Assembly: GCF_001431295.2 (NCBI RefSeq)
Contig: NZ_LKAJ02000001.1
Location: 1,178,001 to 1,242,000 of the forward strand
Direction: 5' to 3'
DNA length: 64,000 bases
Source: Candidatus Berkiella aquae
GTDB taxonomy: Bacteria > Pseudomonadota > Gammaproteobacteria > Berkiellales > Berkiellaceae
Shown here: one piece after another, positions 42,026 through 52,228 of the stretch
Layout of the letters: each line of letters begins with the position of its first letter
Position numbering within the stretch: the first letter of the stretch is position 1
Notes under the pieces: generated by a model
Told to the model about the DNA's origin: nothing
The model's database searches: none
Seen by the model: the letters and a program-made list of their open reading frames with translations, nothing else
Position numbers and translations under genes: made by a program

Positions 42026-43315
42026 ATGAAAAATGCGCCCCAATGGCTTAGTTTGCTTCTGCAAAAGAAAATGTTACTCATTCTGTTATTGGGTTTTGCT
42101 TCAGGGCTTCCCTTAGGGTTAAGTGGCTCAACGTTGCAAGCTTGGTATGCCATGGATGGGGTCAATATGGTGACCATCGGCTTTTTAGCGCTGGTCGGTC
42201 AGCCTTATGTTTATAAATTTCTGTGGTCACCGGTTTTAGATAAATATCGCTTGCCCTTCTTGGGTTTACGAAGAGGTTGGATGATAGCAATGCAGCTTGG
42301 CATTATCATCGTGCTGGTGTTGATGGCTATGATGAAGCCCGCGGTAGAACCTTATCATCTAGCCTTCTTAGCACTTTGCTTGACGGTATTATCCGCAACC
42401 CAAGATATTGCAATTGATGCTTATCGCACAGAGTTGCTCACTGTCCAAGAGCGGGGCATGGGTACTTCCATGGCGGTAACAGGCTATCGTATTGCGATGC
42501 TCGTATCGGGTGGGCTTACCATGATTATTGCCCACTATAGCAGTTTTTCTTTTACGTATTTATTAATGGCTGCATTAATGGGCGTTGGTGTTTTTGCAAC
42601 GTTGTGGGGACAAGAGCCACAACATTATCGTGAAAAATCAGTGCCATTTTTAACCGCCTGTTTAGAACCTTTTAAAGAATTTTTTAGTCGTCAACATGCA
42701 GTGGCTTTGCTTGGATTCATTGTTCTTTATAAACTCGGAGATGCCTTTGCAGGTAGTCTCACCACGGCCTTTTTGTTAAAGGGCGTCGGTTTTTCATTAG
42801 TTGAAGTGGGTTTTGTCAACAAAACGATCGGCCTTGCCTCTACTTTATTTGGCGTATTTGTCGGTGGCGTGTTGATGGTGAAGCTGGGCTTATTCCGCTC
42901 TTTGTTATGGTTTGGTATTTTGCAGGCCATTACTAATTTACTTTTCTTTGCATTAGCGATGGTGGGGCAACATTTTCCGCTCTATGTCGTAACGGTATTT
43001 TTAGAGAACTTCAGCGGTGGACTTGGCACGGCAGCTTTTATGGCATTAGTCATGAGCTTATGTAATGCTCGTTTTACGGCAACGCAATTTGCTTTACTCA
43101 GTTCATTCAGTGCGATTGGTCGTGTTTTTGTTGGGCCGGCTGCCGGATTTTTAGTTGAAAATGTGGGTTGGGCAGAGTTTTTCTTGTGGACAGTTGTATT
43201 TGCGGTACCAGGCTTACTTTTACTCTGGTGGCTGCGTAGTACCATTTTCAGTTACGAAGCCGATCAGCAAGCAATTATTGCGCAAGCAGTAACGGAAGCA
43301 CGTGCTGAAGCTTAG
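42026..43315 (+). CDS. ampG: muropeptide permease AmpG-like MFS transporter
   Basis: The 429-residue, 12-span major-facilitator protein carries the AmpG pattern: LLGFASGLPLGLSGSTLQAWY, KFLWSPVLDKYRLPFLGLRRGWM, ATQDIAIDAYRTELL and GMGTSMAVTGYRIAMLVSGG. AmpG brings anhydromuropeptides from the periplasm into the cytoplasm, where AmpD (5.7 kb) trims them. It is shorter than E. coli AmpG (491), like most non-enteric forms. It is divergent from the FKBP gene. Confidence 0.92.
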   Translation: MKNAPQWLSLLLQKKMLLILLLGFASGLPLGLSGSTLQAWYAMDGVNMVTIGFLALVGQPYVYKFLWSPVLDKYRLPFLGLRRGWMIAMQLGIIIVLVLMAMMKPAVEPYHLAFLALCLTVLSATQDIAIDAYRTELLTVQERGMGTSMAVTGYRIAMLVSGGLTMIIAHYSSFSFTYLLMAALMGVGVFATLWGQEPQHYREKSVPFLTACLEPFKEFFSRQHAVALLGFIVLYKLGDAFAGSLTTAFLLKGVGFSLVEVGFVNKTIGLASTLFGVFVGGVLMVKLGLFRSLLWFGILQAITNLLFFALAMVGQHFPLYVVTVFLENFSGGLGTAAFMALVMSLCNARFTATQFALLSSFSAIGRVFVGPAAGFLVENVGWAEFFLWTVVFAVPGLLLLWWLRSTIFSYEADQQAIIAQAVTEARAEA

Positions 43316-43467
43316 AGCCAATCTGTTTTTATTGTTCGAATATATTAAGTTCATCTCTCTTTAATATAACCATTCATCACGGAGTGATTTTCATCTATCC
43401 GCATTAACTTGAAATGAATTCTTGCAAAAGTTATTTTTCTGACACTATGAATTTGGGGGAATTCACA

Positions 43468-44811
43468 ATGTCTATTAAACAACTACGTGCGCTTATTCGA
43501 ACAGGTATACAGCAAAGTTCTGACAAGCAACTTGATCATTATGGTACAGAAATTGGCTTGCTATTGCTTAGCAATCCGCATTTACTGAATTACCAGTGGA
43601 GTCGGCAACAAAAAACCGATGCCTTGGCGCTTATTATTCGTTCAACCCATGATACGGTTATTGCACAACGCAAAACATTAATCGAATTACTCAATGTTAA
43701 ACACTTTGCACAGATAAAGCCGAGTAATCATCAATTATTGCCTGCTATTGAATTTGCCATCAAGACACAAAACAGCAAACTGTTTCAAGCACTCTTAGAA
43801 CATCCTTCCTCAATCAGTGATAACCATTTAATTTCACTGGTAGATAGATTTTTTAATGATGAAGGAGATTTGATGAAGTGGGATTTATTCCATAAGCTTG
43901 ATCCCAAACAGTATCAAAGCAGAGCTTATCGAACTCTCTCGCCTTATGAAAAATTATATTATCAAGTATATGAATATTATTATGTGGCTGAACTCAACCA
44001 TCGTTTAAATTTGGGTGGCAGATCTCATATCAAGTGGGGCAAAAAAAATATATACAAAATTGATTCTAAAACAGGGCAAGATCCCGGTTGTGGATTGATG
44101 CAGTTAAAAAATCATCTTTTATTATTTATTGCAAACAATAACAAATTGAGTCCTGGGTTTACTCAGGCTGTGAATGAGATACTTGAATTAACACCACAAT
44201 CAGGATGCCATTATTTTAATAAAAGCACTGAAAATAAAAAAAATATATTTTATTTTAATCATTCGCATCATATTTGGTGTGCGTTTTATGTGGATAATAA
44301 GTTGTATATGATTAATATGGGATATGGCAGTGAAACGCCGGGTATTCAAGTTTATGATGTGCCCAATGACAAAGTATCAACTGTATTAAATACTTTAACC
44401 GCATGGGAAAATCGTAGCTTATTAGATACTAAAATGAGCTATAAACATTTTAGAAATTTTGCACAAAAACATAACTTGACACAACTTGAGCAAATCGATA
44501 TTCCAGCACAAACGGTTGATAATTGCTCTTATTACAGTTTAAAAGGGTTATTGCTAGCAATGAGCTATCATTATAATCAAGCACATTACGCCCCTCAAAT
44601 GGCTTATGACAAAAGCCTACGCAATCTCCTTGCTTTCAATAATTATGACTATGCGAATGCGATAGAGGATTATTTAGCACATTCGATACATCCTAATTTT
44701 CCTTTGCTAGAGCGTGCAAAAGCACAAGCGAAAAAATATGAGTTTCACCCATGGGATTTGCTTATTGATGAAACTCAGGATGAGGCTGCGTATCAAAAGA
44801 TGAGTTTTTAA
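43468..44811 (+). CDS. orphan protein A of a tandem pair, possible CE-clan cysteine peptidase fold
   Basis: This protein of about 447 residues is a paralogue of the next gene: shared blocks include LIRxG, SKLFQxLLEHP, LYMINMGxGSxxPGIQVYDVP, LTQLEQIDIPAQT and NCSYYSLKGLLLA. The order His268-x-Trp270, then LYMINMG, Gln348 and Cys353 (AQTVDNCSYYS) resembles the His/Trp, Asp/Asn, Gln, Cys order of Ulp1/YopJ-type enzymes, although the Gln-Cys spacing is one residue shorter than usual. No signal peptide. Several Met starts exist; 43468 aligns best with the paralogue and has a GGGGGA site upstream. Confidence 0.68.
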   Translation: MSIKQLRALIRTGIQQSSDKQLDHYGTEIGLLLLSNPHLLNYQWSRQQKTDALALIIRSTHDTVIAQRKTLIELLNVKHFAQIKPSNHQLLPAIEFAIKTQNSKLFQALLEHPSSISDNHLISLVDRFFNDEGDLMKWDLFHKLDPKQYQSRAYRTLSPYEKLYYQVYEYYYVAELNHRLNLGGRSHIKWGKKNIYKIDSKTGQDPGCGLMQLKNHLLLFIANNNKLSPGFTQAVNEILELTPQSGCHYFNKSTENKKNIFYFNHSHHIWCAFYVDNKLYMINMGYGSETPGIQVYDVPNDKVSTVLNTLTAWENRSLLDTKMSYKHFRNFAQKHNLTQLEQIDIPAQTVDNCSYYSLKGLLLAMSYHYNQAHYAPQMAYDKSLRNLLAFNNYDYANAIEDYLAHSIHPNFPLLERAKAQAKKYEFHPWDLLIDETQDEAAYQKMSF

Positions 44812-44872
44812 CATTTAAAAGAAAAATGCTAAGGAAAATTTAAATTATAGACATCGTAGTGAGATATTAATT

Positions 44873-46306
44873 ATGACTAAACATTCTATTGGACAAGTAG
44901 TGCAAGATAAAAAACAACAGCAACTCTATGCACTTATTCGACAAGGCATGAAGCCATGCTCAACAGCTAAGCTAAAAAAGTTAGGAACAGAATTAGGTTT
45001 GCTGTTGTACAAAAACCCACGCTTGCTACAAAAAGCAAAGCTAAGTCGACAAATGAAAGCTGATGCAATAGCACTTATTATTCGCTCATCTAATAAGACT
45101 GTTATCGACAATACAAAAGCATTAATGAATATGTTGAGTTTTGCTAATTTTGCAAAAGCAAAGCCAACGCAAAAAAAATTATCATCTGCTGTTGATTTTG
45201 CAATTGAGATACACAATAGTAAACTTTTTCAAACATTATTAGAGCATCCATTATCGGTGAGTGACAGTAGTTTGAAATCACTGATTCAATCTTTTTATCC
45301 GGATGCTGGAAATTTAATGATGTGGGACTTGTTTTATAAACTCGATCCAAAACGCTATCAGGGTCGTTCTTATGGGCAGTTATCTCCTTATGAAAAACTG
45401 TATTTTAGCCTCTATGAACCTTATTATATTCATGAGCTTAACCATCGTCTCAACTTGCCTGGGAAAGCCGAAATAAAATGGGATAAAGCTAAATTAGATG
45501 AGATAAGTTTAGAAGGACAAAATGCAGGCTTTTCATTGAGGCAATTCAAAGAGCATCTTTTATTGTTTGCGGTCAAACATCCCAACAAACTGAGTGAAGG
45601 ATTTAATCGGGCCGTTGATGAGATTGTTAACCTATTACCTCAATCAGGAAAACATACGTTAAATGGAGAACTATTTTATTTTAATCATGTAAATCATGGT
45701 TGGTGCGCAATATTATTAGATGATAAGTTATATATGATTAATATGGGGCTTGGCAGTAAAGCTCCTGGTATTCAGGTTTATGATGTTCCTCATCATAAAA
45801 AAGCATCCGTGTTAAATGATTTAAAATCTTGGGAAAAAACGGATTTATTAGATCAGATTCAAATTACAGATGAAGAGATGCGCAACCCAGCAAAATTGCA
45901 AGATAAAATTGCTCGTGTGATGGAATTTAATGATTTCAAAGATTTTTCTAAAAAACATCACTTAACGCAACTTGAGCAAATTGATATTCCTGCACAAACT
46001 ATGGGGAATTGTTCATACTACAGTTTAAAGGGCCTCCTGTTAGCAATCAGTTATCATTATAATAAAAAGCAATACTCATCTAAAATCGCTTATAATAGGA
46101 GTCTTAGCGATGTACTTTCTTACATTCATTATGATTATGCTAATGCCATTGATGATTATATGGCACATTCTATCAAGCCTAACTTGCTATTACTAAAACA
46201 AGCAAAAGAGCAAGCTAAAAAATATGAGACTGTAAAAGGTTCTCATCATGTTGAGCCGACATTGGATTGGGCGGCATATAAAAGAAAGTCGGCGAGACAG
46301 AGGTAG
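44873..46306 (+). CDS. orphan protein B of a tandem pair, possible CE-clan cysteine peptidase fold
   Basis: This 477-residue protein is the paralogue of its neighbour over almost its whole length, with an insert of about 15-20 residues near LLDQIQITDEEMRNPAKLQ. The proposed catalytic set is His275-x-Trp277 (NHGWCAI), LYMINMG, Gln375 and Cys380 (AQTMGNCSYYSLKG), conserved in both copies. The C-terminus is basic (KRKSARQR). The 61-nt gap to the first copy has only a weak ribosome site, so it may be co-transcribed. A role as a host-acting enzyme is inference from the fold pattern and orphan character. Confidence 0.7.
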   Translation: MTKHSIGQVVQDKKQQQLYALIRQGMKPCSTAKLKKLGTELGLLLYKNPRLLQKAKLSRQMKADAIALIIRSSNKTVIDNTKALMNMLSFANFAKAKPTQKKLSSAVDFAIEIHNSKLFQTLLEHPLSVSDSSLKSLIQSFYPDAGNLMMWDLFYKLDPKRYQGRSYGQLSPYEKLYFSLYEPYYIHELNHRLNLPGKAEIKWDKAKLDEISLEGQNAGFSLRQFKEHLLLFAVKHPNKLSEGFNRAVDEIVNLLPQSGKHTLNGELFYFNHVNHGWCAILLDDKLYMINMGLGSKAPGIQVYDVPHHKKASVLNDLKSWEKTDLLDQIQITDEEMRNPAKLQDKIARVMEFNDFKDFSKKHHLTQLEQIDIPAQTMGNCSYYSLKGLLLAISYHYNKKQYSSKIAYNRSLSDVLSYIHYDYANAIDDYMAHSIKPNLLLLKQAKEQAKKYETVKGSHHVEPTLDWAAYKRKSARQR

Positions 46307-46308
46307 TA

Positions 46309-46340
46309 TTAACACCAGCGCCAAATGGCGCTGATGTTAA
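46309..46340. terminator. hairpin between convergent genes
   Basis: TTAACA-c-CAGCGCCA pairs with TGGCGCTG-a-TGTTAA, a 14-bp stem with one mismatch, between orphan protein B and fumC. Confidence 0.7.
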
Positions 46341-46360
46341 TTAAGAGATAAATGCCATCC

Positions 46361-47746
46361 TTATTTGGGAATACCGCCTTTGGTTAAAAGGGCAGGATCA
46401 AGCAATTGCTTCAGATGCTCTTCTGATAAATCGGTCATTTCTTTGGCAACATCCATTAATGGCAATCCTTTGGCATAGGCTGTTTTCGCAATTTTGGCAC
46501 CCAATTCATAACCAATAACGGTATTAAGCGCGGTTACCAAAATAGGATTGCGAGAAAGTTGCTCTTCTAAACGTGCCTGATTAACTGTAAACCCAGCGAT
46601 GGCTTTATCTGCTAATAAACGTGCACCTTGGCTTAAGATCTGCAAGCTTTGCAGCAGATTATGCGCAATCATCGGTAGCATCACATTGAGTTGGAAGTTA
46701 CCCGATTGGCCACCAATGGTAATTGCTGTGTCATTGCCGATAACCTGGGCACAAATCATCGTCATTGCTTCGGGGATCACAGGATTCACTTTGCCAGGCA
46801 TAATGCTGCTACCGGGTTGCAATGAAGGTAAAGCAATTTCACCTAGGCCGGCAAGTGGACCGCTGTTCATCCAACGCAAATCATTGGCTATTTTCATTAA
46901 ACTAACAGCCGTGGTTTTTAATTGACCAGACAAAGCAACAGCTGCATCTTGAGAGCTCATGCTTGCAAATCGATTGGTGCTTTCGGTAAAGGCAATATGT
47001 TGTTTTTGCGCCAATTCTTTAGTAACGCGCTGACCAAATTCAGGATGGGCATTAATGCCGGTGCCAACGGCGGTGCCGCCAATCACTAATGCTTCTATAC
47101 CTTTAGAAACCGCTGTTAATTGAGCGATATTGGCTGCTATTTGCGCTGCATAACCGCCTAATTCTTGCCCTAAAGTAACAGGCATTGCGTCCATTAAATG
47201 GGTTCGACCGGTTTTAACAACCTCTTTTAATTCATTGGCTCTTTTTTCTAAGGTTTCTTGTAGATGTTTTAGAGCAGGTAATAAATCCCGATGTAAAGCG
47301 ATACTAGCACTCACATGAATGGCGGTAGGAATAACATCATTACTACTTTGGCTCATATTCACATCATCATTAGGATGAATAGGTGATTTGGCAATACGGG
47401 TCGCAAGTTCAGCAATCACTTCATTAGCATTCATGTTGGTGCTGGTACCAGAGCCCGTTTGAAAAACATCAATAGGAAAAGAAGCATCATGTTTGCCTTG
47501 TGCAACGGCATTGGCGGCTTCAATGATAGCATTCGCTTTTTGGGCATCGATTAATTTTAAATCCGCATTGGCTTTCGCCGCAGCGCCTTTAATTAACCCC
47601 ATGGCTTCAATGAAACCACGAGGCATTGGAATACCCGAAATGGGGAAATTTTCGATAGCGCGCTGTGTTTGTGCGCCATACAGTGCATCAACAGGCACCT
47701 TCATGTCACCCATACTATCTTTTACGATTCGAAATTTGTCACTCAT
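46361..47746 (-). CDS. fumC: class II fumarate hydratase FumC
   Basis: FumC is the iron-free, oxygen-stable enzyme that hydrates fumarate to malate in the TCA cycle. The protein is 461 residues, of normal length. The fumarase/aspartase signature GSSIMPGKVNP is complete, and the substrate blocks TGSGTSTNMNANEV, MSQSSNDVIPTAIH and KTGRTHLMDAMP are present. The gene follows acnA by 15 nt, with AAGGAG overlapping the acnA stop codon, so both are one operon. Pairing of AcnA and FumC gives two consecutive stress-stable TCA functions. Confidence 0.97.
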   Translation of the reverse strand: MSDKFRIVKDSMGDMKVPVDALYGAQTQRAIENFPISGIPMPRGFIEAMGLIKGAAAKANADLKLIDAQKANAIIEAANAVAQGKHDASFPIDVFQTGSGTSTNMNANEVIAELATRIAKSPIHPNDDVNMSQSSNDVIPTAIHVSASIALHRDLLPALKHLQETLEKRANELKEVVKTGRTHLMDAMPVTLGQELGGYAAQIAANIAQLTAVSKGIEALVIGGTAVGTGINAHPEFGQRVTKELAQKQHIAFTESTNRFASMSSQDAAVALSGQLKTTAVSLMKIANDLRWMNSGPLAGLGEIALPSLQPGSSIMPGKVNPVIPEAMTMICAQVIGNDTAITIGGQSGNFQLNVMLPMIAHNLLQSLQILSQGARLLADKAIAGFTVNQARLEEQLSRNPILVTALNTVIGYELGAKIAKTAYAKGLPLMDVAKEMTDLSEEHLKQLLDPALLTKGGIPK

Positions 47747-47761
47747 AACTTCTGTCGCTCC

Positions 47762-50500
47762 TTAGCTGGTTTTCGCTAAATGTCTTAAAACATAATGCAA
47801 AATACCGCCATGTTGGTAATACTCTAATTCTTTAGGGGTATCGATACGCACTTTGGCGTTAAAGCGGCGTGTTTTGCCGCTAGTATCGGTTACCTCAATG
47901 GAAAGTGTGTCTTGTGGTTTTATGCCATCGAGAATAATAGAAAAAGCTTCTTGCCCCGTTAAACCAAGGCTTTGCGCATTTTCTGATTCCATAAATTGTA
48001 ATGGCAAAACGCCCATTCCGATTAAATTGGAACGATGGATGCGTTCAAAACTTTCTGCAATCACGGCTTTGACGCCAAGTAACACCGTGCCTTTTGCGGC
48101 CCAATCGCGAGAAGAGCCGGTGCCATATTCTTTACCCGCTAAAATGATAAGTGGCACATTTTCGCTCTTATAACGCAAAGAAGCATCATAAATTGTCATG
48201 ATTTCATTGCTAGGTTGATAAGCGGTCCAGCAACCTTCTTTGCCTTGTGCAAGCTGGTTTTTGAGGCGAATATTGGCAAAGGTACCTCGCATCATAACTT
48301 CATGATTACCGCGTCTTGAACCATAAGAATTGAAATCTTTGGGTTCAACCCCTTTGCTGATTAAATATTGCCCAGCAGGTGAGTTGGCATCAATTGATCC
48401 TGCAGGAGAGATATGATCGGTAGTGACAGAATCACCTACTTTCACTAAAACGCGTGCATCTTTGATATTTTGCAAAGTCCCCACGCTTAAGGTCATATCT
48501 TCAAAATAAGGGGGATTTTTGACATAAGTCGACTTATCGTCCCAAACAAATAATTCAGAATTGGGGGCTGGTAATTTTTGCCATTGCTCATCGCCTGTAA
48601 AGACATGCGCATAGCGCGAAGAAAACATTTCAGGACTGATGCAAGTATTCATCATTTCTTGAATTTCTTGTGGGCTTGGCCACAGATCTTTCATATAAAC
48701 CGGTTGGCCTTTTTTATCTTTACCCAGGGGTTCATTGAACAAATCGATGTCCATAGTTCCTGCTAACGCATAAATAACGACCAAAGGAGGTGAAGCCAAG
48801 AAGGCATGTTGTACTTCAGGGTGAATGCGTCCTTCGAAGTTGCGGTTACCTGAAAGCACCGCCGCTACCGCCAATTTGTCTTGTTGAATGGCTTTGCTGA
48901 CTTTTTCTGGTAACGGGCCTGAATTACCAATACAGGTTGTACAACCATAGCCGACTAAGTTAAATCCTAAGTCTTCAAGTGGCTTCATCAGATTGCAACG
49001 ATTGAGATAATCGGTTACCACTTGAGAGCCAGGGGCTAAGCTGGTTTTCACCCAGGATTTGGTTTTTAAACCCCGATCATGCGCAGCTTTCGCAATTAAA
49101 CCGGCAGCTATCATGACCGCAGGATTCGAGGTATTAGTACAACTGGTAATCGCCGCAATCACCACTGAACCATGATGAATTTTACCTTCATGTGATTCAG
49201 GTTGAGGAACTGGTGCTTCTTTAGCGGTAATATGGGCGCCTTCATTTAAACCGCGCTCAAGCGCTTGTTTAGCATGACCATTGCCATTTTTGGGGCCATC
49301 TTTTAATAAGCTCTCAAGAATGGTCTCATAGGTTTGTTTCGCTTGACGTAAAGCAATGCGATCTTGTGGACGTTTAGGGCCTGCAATACAAGGATCAACA
49401 TCGTTTAAATCTAAGGTTAAGGTATCACTGTATTGTGCATGAGCTGAGCTAGGAGTATGGAATAAGCCTTGTGCTTTGGCATATTCTGCAATAAATTCCG
49501 CTTGTTTTTTATCGCGCCCCGTTAGCATTAAAAAGTTTAATGTTTCTTGATCGATAGGGAACATACCGCAAGTTGCACCATATTCGGGTGCCATGTTGGC
49601 GATGGTTGCTCTATCCGCCAAAGGAAGATGAGCTAAGCCTTCGCCATAAAATTCAACGAATTTACCCACCACCCCTTTTTGACGGAGCATTTGTGTGACA
49701 ACGAGCACTAAATCGGTTGCCGTTGCGCCACCGGGTAATTTACCTTTCAGTTCAAAACCGACGACTTGTGGGATTAACATGGTGATAGGTTGACCCAACA
49801 TGGCTGCTTCTGCCTCAATGCCGCCAACGCCCCAGCCGAGTACGCCCAAACCATTGATCATGGTGGTATGAGAATCGGTGCCAACGAGCGTATCTGGGAA
49901 CGCTTGTAAGCGTCCTTGGCGTGTCTCACCAAAAACGACTCGAGCTAAATATTCTAAATTGACCTGATGCACAATACCGGTGCCAGGGGGGACCACTTTA
50001 AAGTTTTGAAAGGCTTGTTGGCCCCAACGCAAGAAACTATAACGCTCATGGTTGCGCTCAATTTCAATTTCAGTATTCAGATGAAAGGCATTGTTATTAC
50101 CAAAATAATCAACCATCACGGAGTGATCGATAACTAATTCAACAGGGGATAAAGGATTGATTTTGGTCGCATTACCGCCCAGTTTTTTCATTGCTTCGCG
50201 CATTGCGGCTAAATCGACTACTGCGGGTACGCCCGTAAAGTCTTGTAAAATAACGCGGCTAGGCGTAAAGGCAATTTCGGTATTAGGCGTTGCTTTAGGA
50301 TCCCATTTTAAAAGGGCTTCAATATCCTGCTTGCGCACGCTTATACCATCTTCGGTGCGTAATAAATTTTCTAAAAGGATTTTTAATGAGAAAGGCAGCC
50401 TATTCACATCAAAAGACTTGTCTAACTTATTAAGATTAAAAAATTCATAATCCTTACCGTGGACAGTTAATTGATCTGCGGTTTTAAAACTGTCTTTCAT
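47762..50500 (-). CDS. acnA: aconitate hydratase AcnA
   Basis: AcnA is the [4Fe-4S] enzyme that turns citrate into isocitrate. Length 912 residues, of the AcnA/IRP1 type, not AcnB. Cluster ligands are Cys454 (TSCTNTSNP), Cys520 and Cys523 (YGCTTCIGNSG). Other blocks: LVGTDSHTTMINGLGVLGWGVGG and the swivel-domain GKEYGTGSSRDWAAKG. Like other AcnA proteins it may bind mRNA when the cluster is lost. GGAGG lies 5 nt before the ATG. It is transcribed away from a MarR-type regulator, with a perfect inverted repeat between them. Confidence 0.98.
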   Translation of the reverse strand: MKDSFKTADQLTVHGKDYEFFNLNKLDKSFDVNRLPFSLKILLENLLRTEDGISVRKQDIEALLKWDPKATPNTEIAFTPSRVILQDFTGVPAVVDLAAMREAMKKLGGNATKINPLSPVELVIDHSVMVDYFGNNNAFHLNTEIEIERNHERYSFLRWGQQAFQNFKVVPPGTGIVHQVNLEYLARVVFGETRQGRLQAFPDTLVGTDSHTTMINGLGVLGWGVGGIEAEAAMLGQPITMLIPQVVGFELKGKLPGGATATDLVLVVTQMLRQKGVVGKFVEFYGEGLAHLPLADRATIANMAPEYGATCGMFPIDQETLNFLMLTGRDKKQAEFIAEYAKAQGLFHTPSSAHAQYSDTLTLDLNDVDPCIAGPKRPQDRIALRQAKQTYETILESLLKDGPKNGNGHAKQALERGLNEGAHITAKEAPVPQPESHEGKIHHGSVVIAAITSCTNTSNPAVMIAAGLIAKAAHDRGLKTKSWVKTSLAPGSQVVTDYLNRCNLMKPLEDLGFNLVGYGCTTCIGNSGPLPEKVSKAIQQDKLAVAAVLSGNRNFEGRIHPEVQHAFLASPPLVVIYALAGTMDIDLFNEPLGKDKKGQPVYMKDLWPSPQEIQEMMNTCISPEMFSSRYAHVFTGDEQWQKLPAPNSELFVWDDKSTYVKNPPYFEDMTLSVGTLQNIKDARVLVKVGDSVTTDHISPAGSIDANSPAGQYLISKGVEPKDFNSYGSRRGNHEVMMRGTFANIRLKNQLAQGKEGCWTAYQPSNEIMTIYDASLRYKSENVPLIILAGKEYGTGSSRDWAAKGTVLLGVKAVIAESFERIHRSNLIGMGVLPLQFMESENAQSLGLTGQEAFSIILDGIKPQDTLSIEVTDTSGKTRRFNAKVRIDTPKELEYYQHGGILHYVLRHLAKTS

Positions 50501-50530
50501 TCCAGCCTCCCAAATGCCTGATTATTCATC

Positions 50531-50551
50531 CAGAAATAGTGACTATTTCTG
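50531..50551. promoter_or_regulatory. 21-bp inverted repeat, candidate MarR operator
   Basis: Arms CAGAAATAGT (50531-50540) and ACTATTTCTG (50542-50551) are perfect complements around a single G. A further half-site AGAAATAG lies near 50592-50599. The palindrome is 31-51 bp upstream of acnA in the gap between acnA and marR, a typical place and size for a dimeric MarR site. Confidence 0.55.
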
Positions 50552-50694
50552 CCCTTATCGTGCAGTGAGTTTATTCTTTTTTGGGAAATATTGCGAGAAA
50601 TAGCAATGGGTTAAAAAATATTTGTGAAAACTGACTAATATCTCTTGCAGGGAGGGTGAGCGGGGGTCTACACTTTTTGTAAGGAGGAAAACCA

Positions 50695-51147
50695 ATGGAA
50701 GTCAGCGAACCTATAAATTATCGACAAATTAATGCCAGGTGCAGCTGTTTCAACTTGCGTAAGGCAACTCGGGCGGTCACGCAGTATTATGACCATTGCC
50801 TCGAGCCAGCTGGGATCCGTGCAACACAGTTTACGTTGCTCGTCTCAATGGCTTCCGTGTCTGCTCATACGCTTACTGAAATGGCAAGTACCTTGGTCAT
50901 GGACAGAACAACCTTAACGCGTAATCTCAAACCGCTTGAAAAATTGGGTTTGATAGAAACCGTAGAGCCGCGTGACAAGCGATCTAAGGCTTATGCGCTA
51001 ACGGATAAAGGACGTGAGACCTTGGCGAAAGGGATCCCGTTATGGAATAACGCGCAAACGAAGATTGTGGCTGGTTTAGGTCAAGAGAGATTTGAGCACT
51101 TACTCAAAGAACTGGATTTCCTAACGAAAGTCATTGCTGAAATGTAA
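50695..51147 (+). CDS. MarR-family transcriptional regulator
   Basis: This 150-residue winged-helix regulator has the MarR layout: dimer helix [57 protein letters not shown] and the wing [16 protein letters not shown]. Cys16 and Cys18 close to the dimer interface, plus a third Cys at about 38, could sense oxidants as in OhrR-type members; this is inference. A strong AAGGAGG lies upstream. It is divergent from acnA and only 20 nt ahead of rpoS, so it is probably co-transcribed with rpoS. Confidence 0.9.
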   Translation: MEVSEPINYRQINARCSCFNLRKATRAVTQYYDHCLEPAGIRATQFTLLVSMASVSAHTLTEMASTLVMDRTTLTRNLKPLEKLGLIETVEPRDKRSKAYALTDKGRETLAKGIPLWNNAQTKIVAGLGQERFEHLLKELDFLTKVIAEM

Positions 51148-51167
51148 GCGCTATAAGGGAACTCATC

Positions 51168-52220
51168 ATGCTAAAGGATTGGCAAGCATCCGTTGTCAAG
51201 GATGACGACGAACAAGGAAGCGATTTTTTATCCATGGGTGTCGAAGATGAAACCGAGGATGAAGAATGTTTTGATGATGTGGAAATGCTTGCCGATGATG
51301 AGGATCCCTTAGAATTGCTAGCAGATGATCTGCTAGAAGATGATTTATCGTCCCAAAAATTAGCCGATGGACCCAATAAAAAGAGTGCATTTGATGCAAC
51401 TCAAATGTATATGAATGAAATAGGGTACGTGAGTTTATTATCGGCAGAAGATGAAGTTCGTCTTGCGCGTCTTGCGCAAAGTGGTTGTATTTTATCCCGC
51501 AATCAAATGATAGAAAGCAATTTACGTTTAGTGGTTAAAATTGCTAGACGCTATCTCAATCGTGGCTTACCGCTGATTGATTTGATTGAAGAGGGTAATT
51601 TAGGCTTAATCCGCGCGGTAGAAAAATTTGATCCAGAAAAAGGATTTCGCTTTTCCACTTATGGCACGTGGTGGATTCGGCAAACCATAGAACGAGCGCT
51701 GATGAGTCAAACACGGACGATTCGTTTACCGATTCATGTTGTCAAAGAATTAAATGTTTACTTAAGAACCTCTCGTGAATTAGTTCATAAACTTGATCAT
51801 GAACCTCGCCCTGATGAAATTGCAAAACAAGTAGGCAAAGACGTAGATACCGTAGAGAAAATTTTAGGGCTTAATGAAAAGGTTACCTCCTTAGATATGA
51901 CAATTACGGGCGAAACGGAAAAATCGCTGGTAAGCAATATTGCCAATGATGATGAACTTGATCCCATTCAAATGATCGCCGAAAAAGATTTCAAATATGA
52001 AGTTGATCGCTGGTTGAACACGCTCAATGAAAAGCAACGCGCCGTGATTTCAAGACGTTTTGGTTTACGTGGCTTTGAAGCGTCGACTTTAGAAGAAGTT
52101 GGTGCAGAAATTGGCTTAACACGTGAACGAGTACGACAAATCCAAGTGGAAGCTTTAAATCATTTGAAAGAAATGCTCAAAACACGAGGCATTACGGCTG
52201 AAATTTTTTGCACATCCTAA
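51168..52220 (+). CDS. rpoS: RNA polymerase sigma factor RpoS
   Basis: RpoS is the stationary-phase and stress sigma factor. The protein has 350 residues with a highly acidic N-terminal 65 residues, then sigma region 1.2 ([28 protein letters not shown]), region 2 ([21 protein letters not shown], then [20 protein letters not shown] and [14 protein letters not shown]), region 3 and region 4 ([24 protein letters not shown]). [21 protein letters not shown] is RpoS-type rather than RpoD-type. The N-terminus is longer and more acidic than in E. coli. It follows a MarR regulator instead of nlpD, an unusual neighbourhood. Confidence 0.93.
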   Translation: MLKDWQASVVKDDDEQGSDFLSMGVEDETEDEECFDDVEMLADDEDPLELLADDLLEDDLSSQKLADGPNKKSAFDATQMYMNEIGYVSLLSAEDEVRLARLAQSGCILSRNQMIESNLRLVVKIARRYLNRGLPLIDLIEEGNLGLIRAVEKFDPEKGFRFSTYGTWWIRQTIERALMSQTRTIRLPIHVVKELNVYLRTSRELVHKLDHEPRPDEIAKQVGKDVDTVEKILGLNEKVTSLDMTITGETEKSLVSNIANDDELDPIQMIAEKDFKYEVDRWLNTLNEKQRAVISRRFGLRGFEASTLEEVGAEIGLTRERVRQIQVEALNHLKEMLKTRGITAEIFCTS

Positions 52221-52228
52221 TCGATAGA

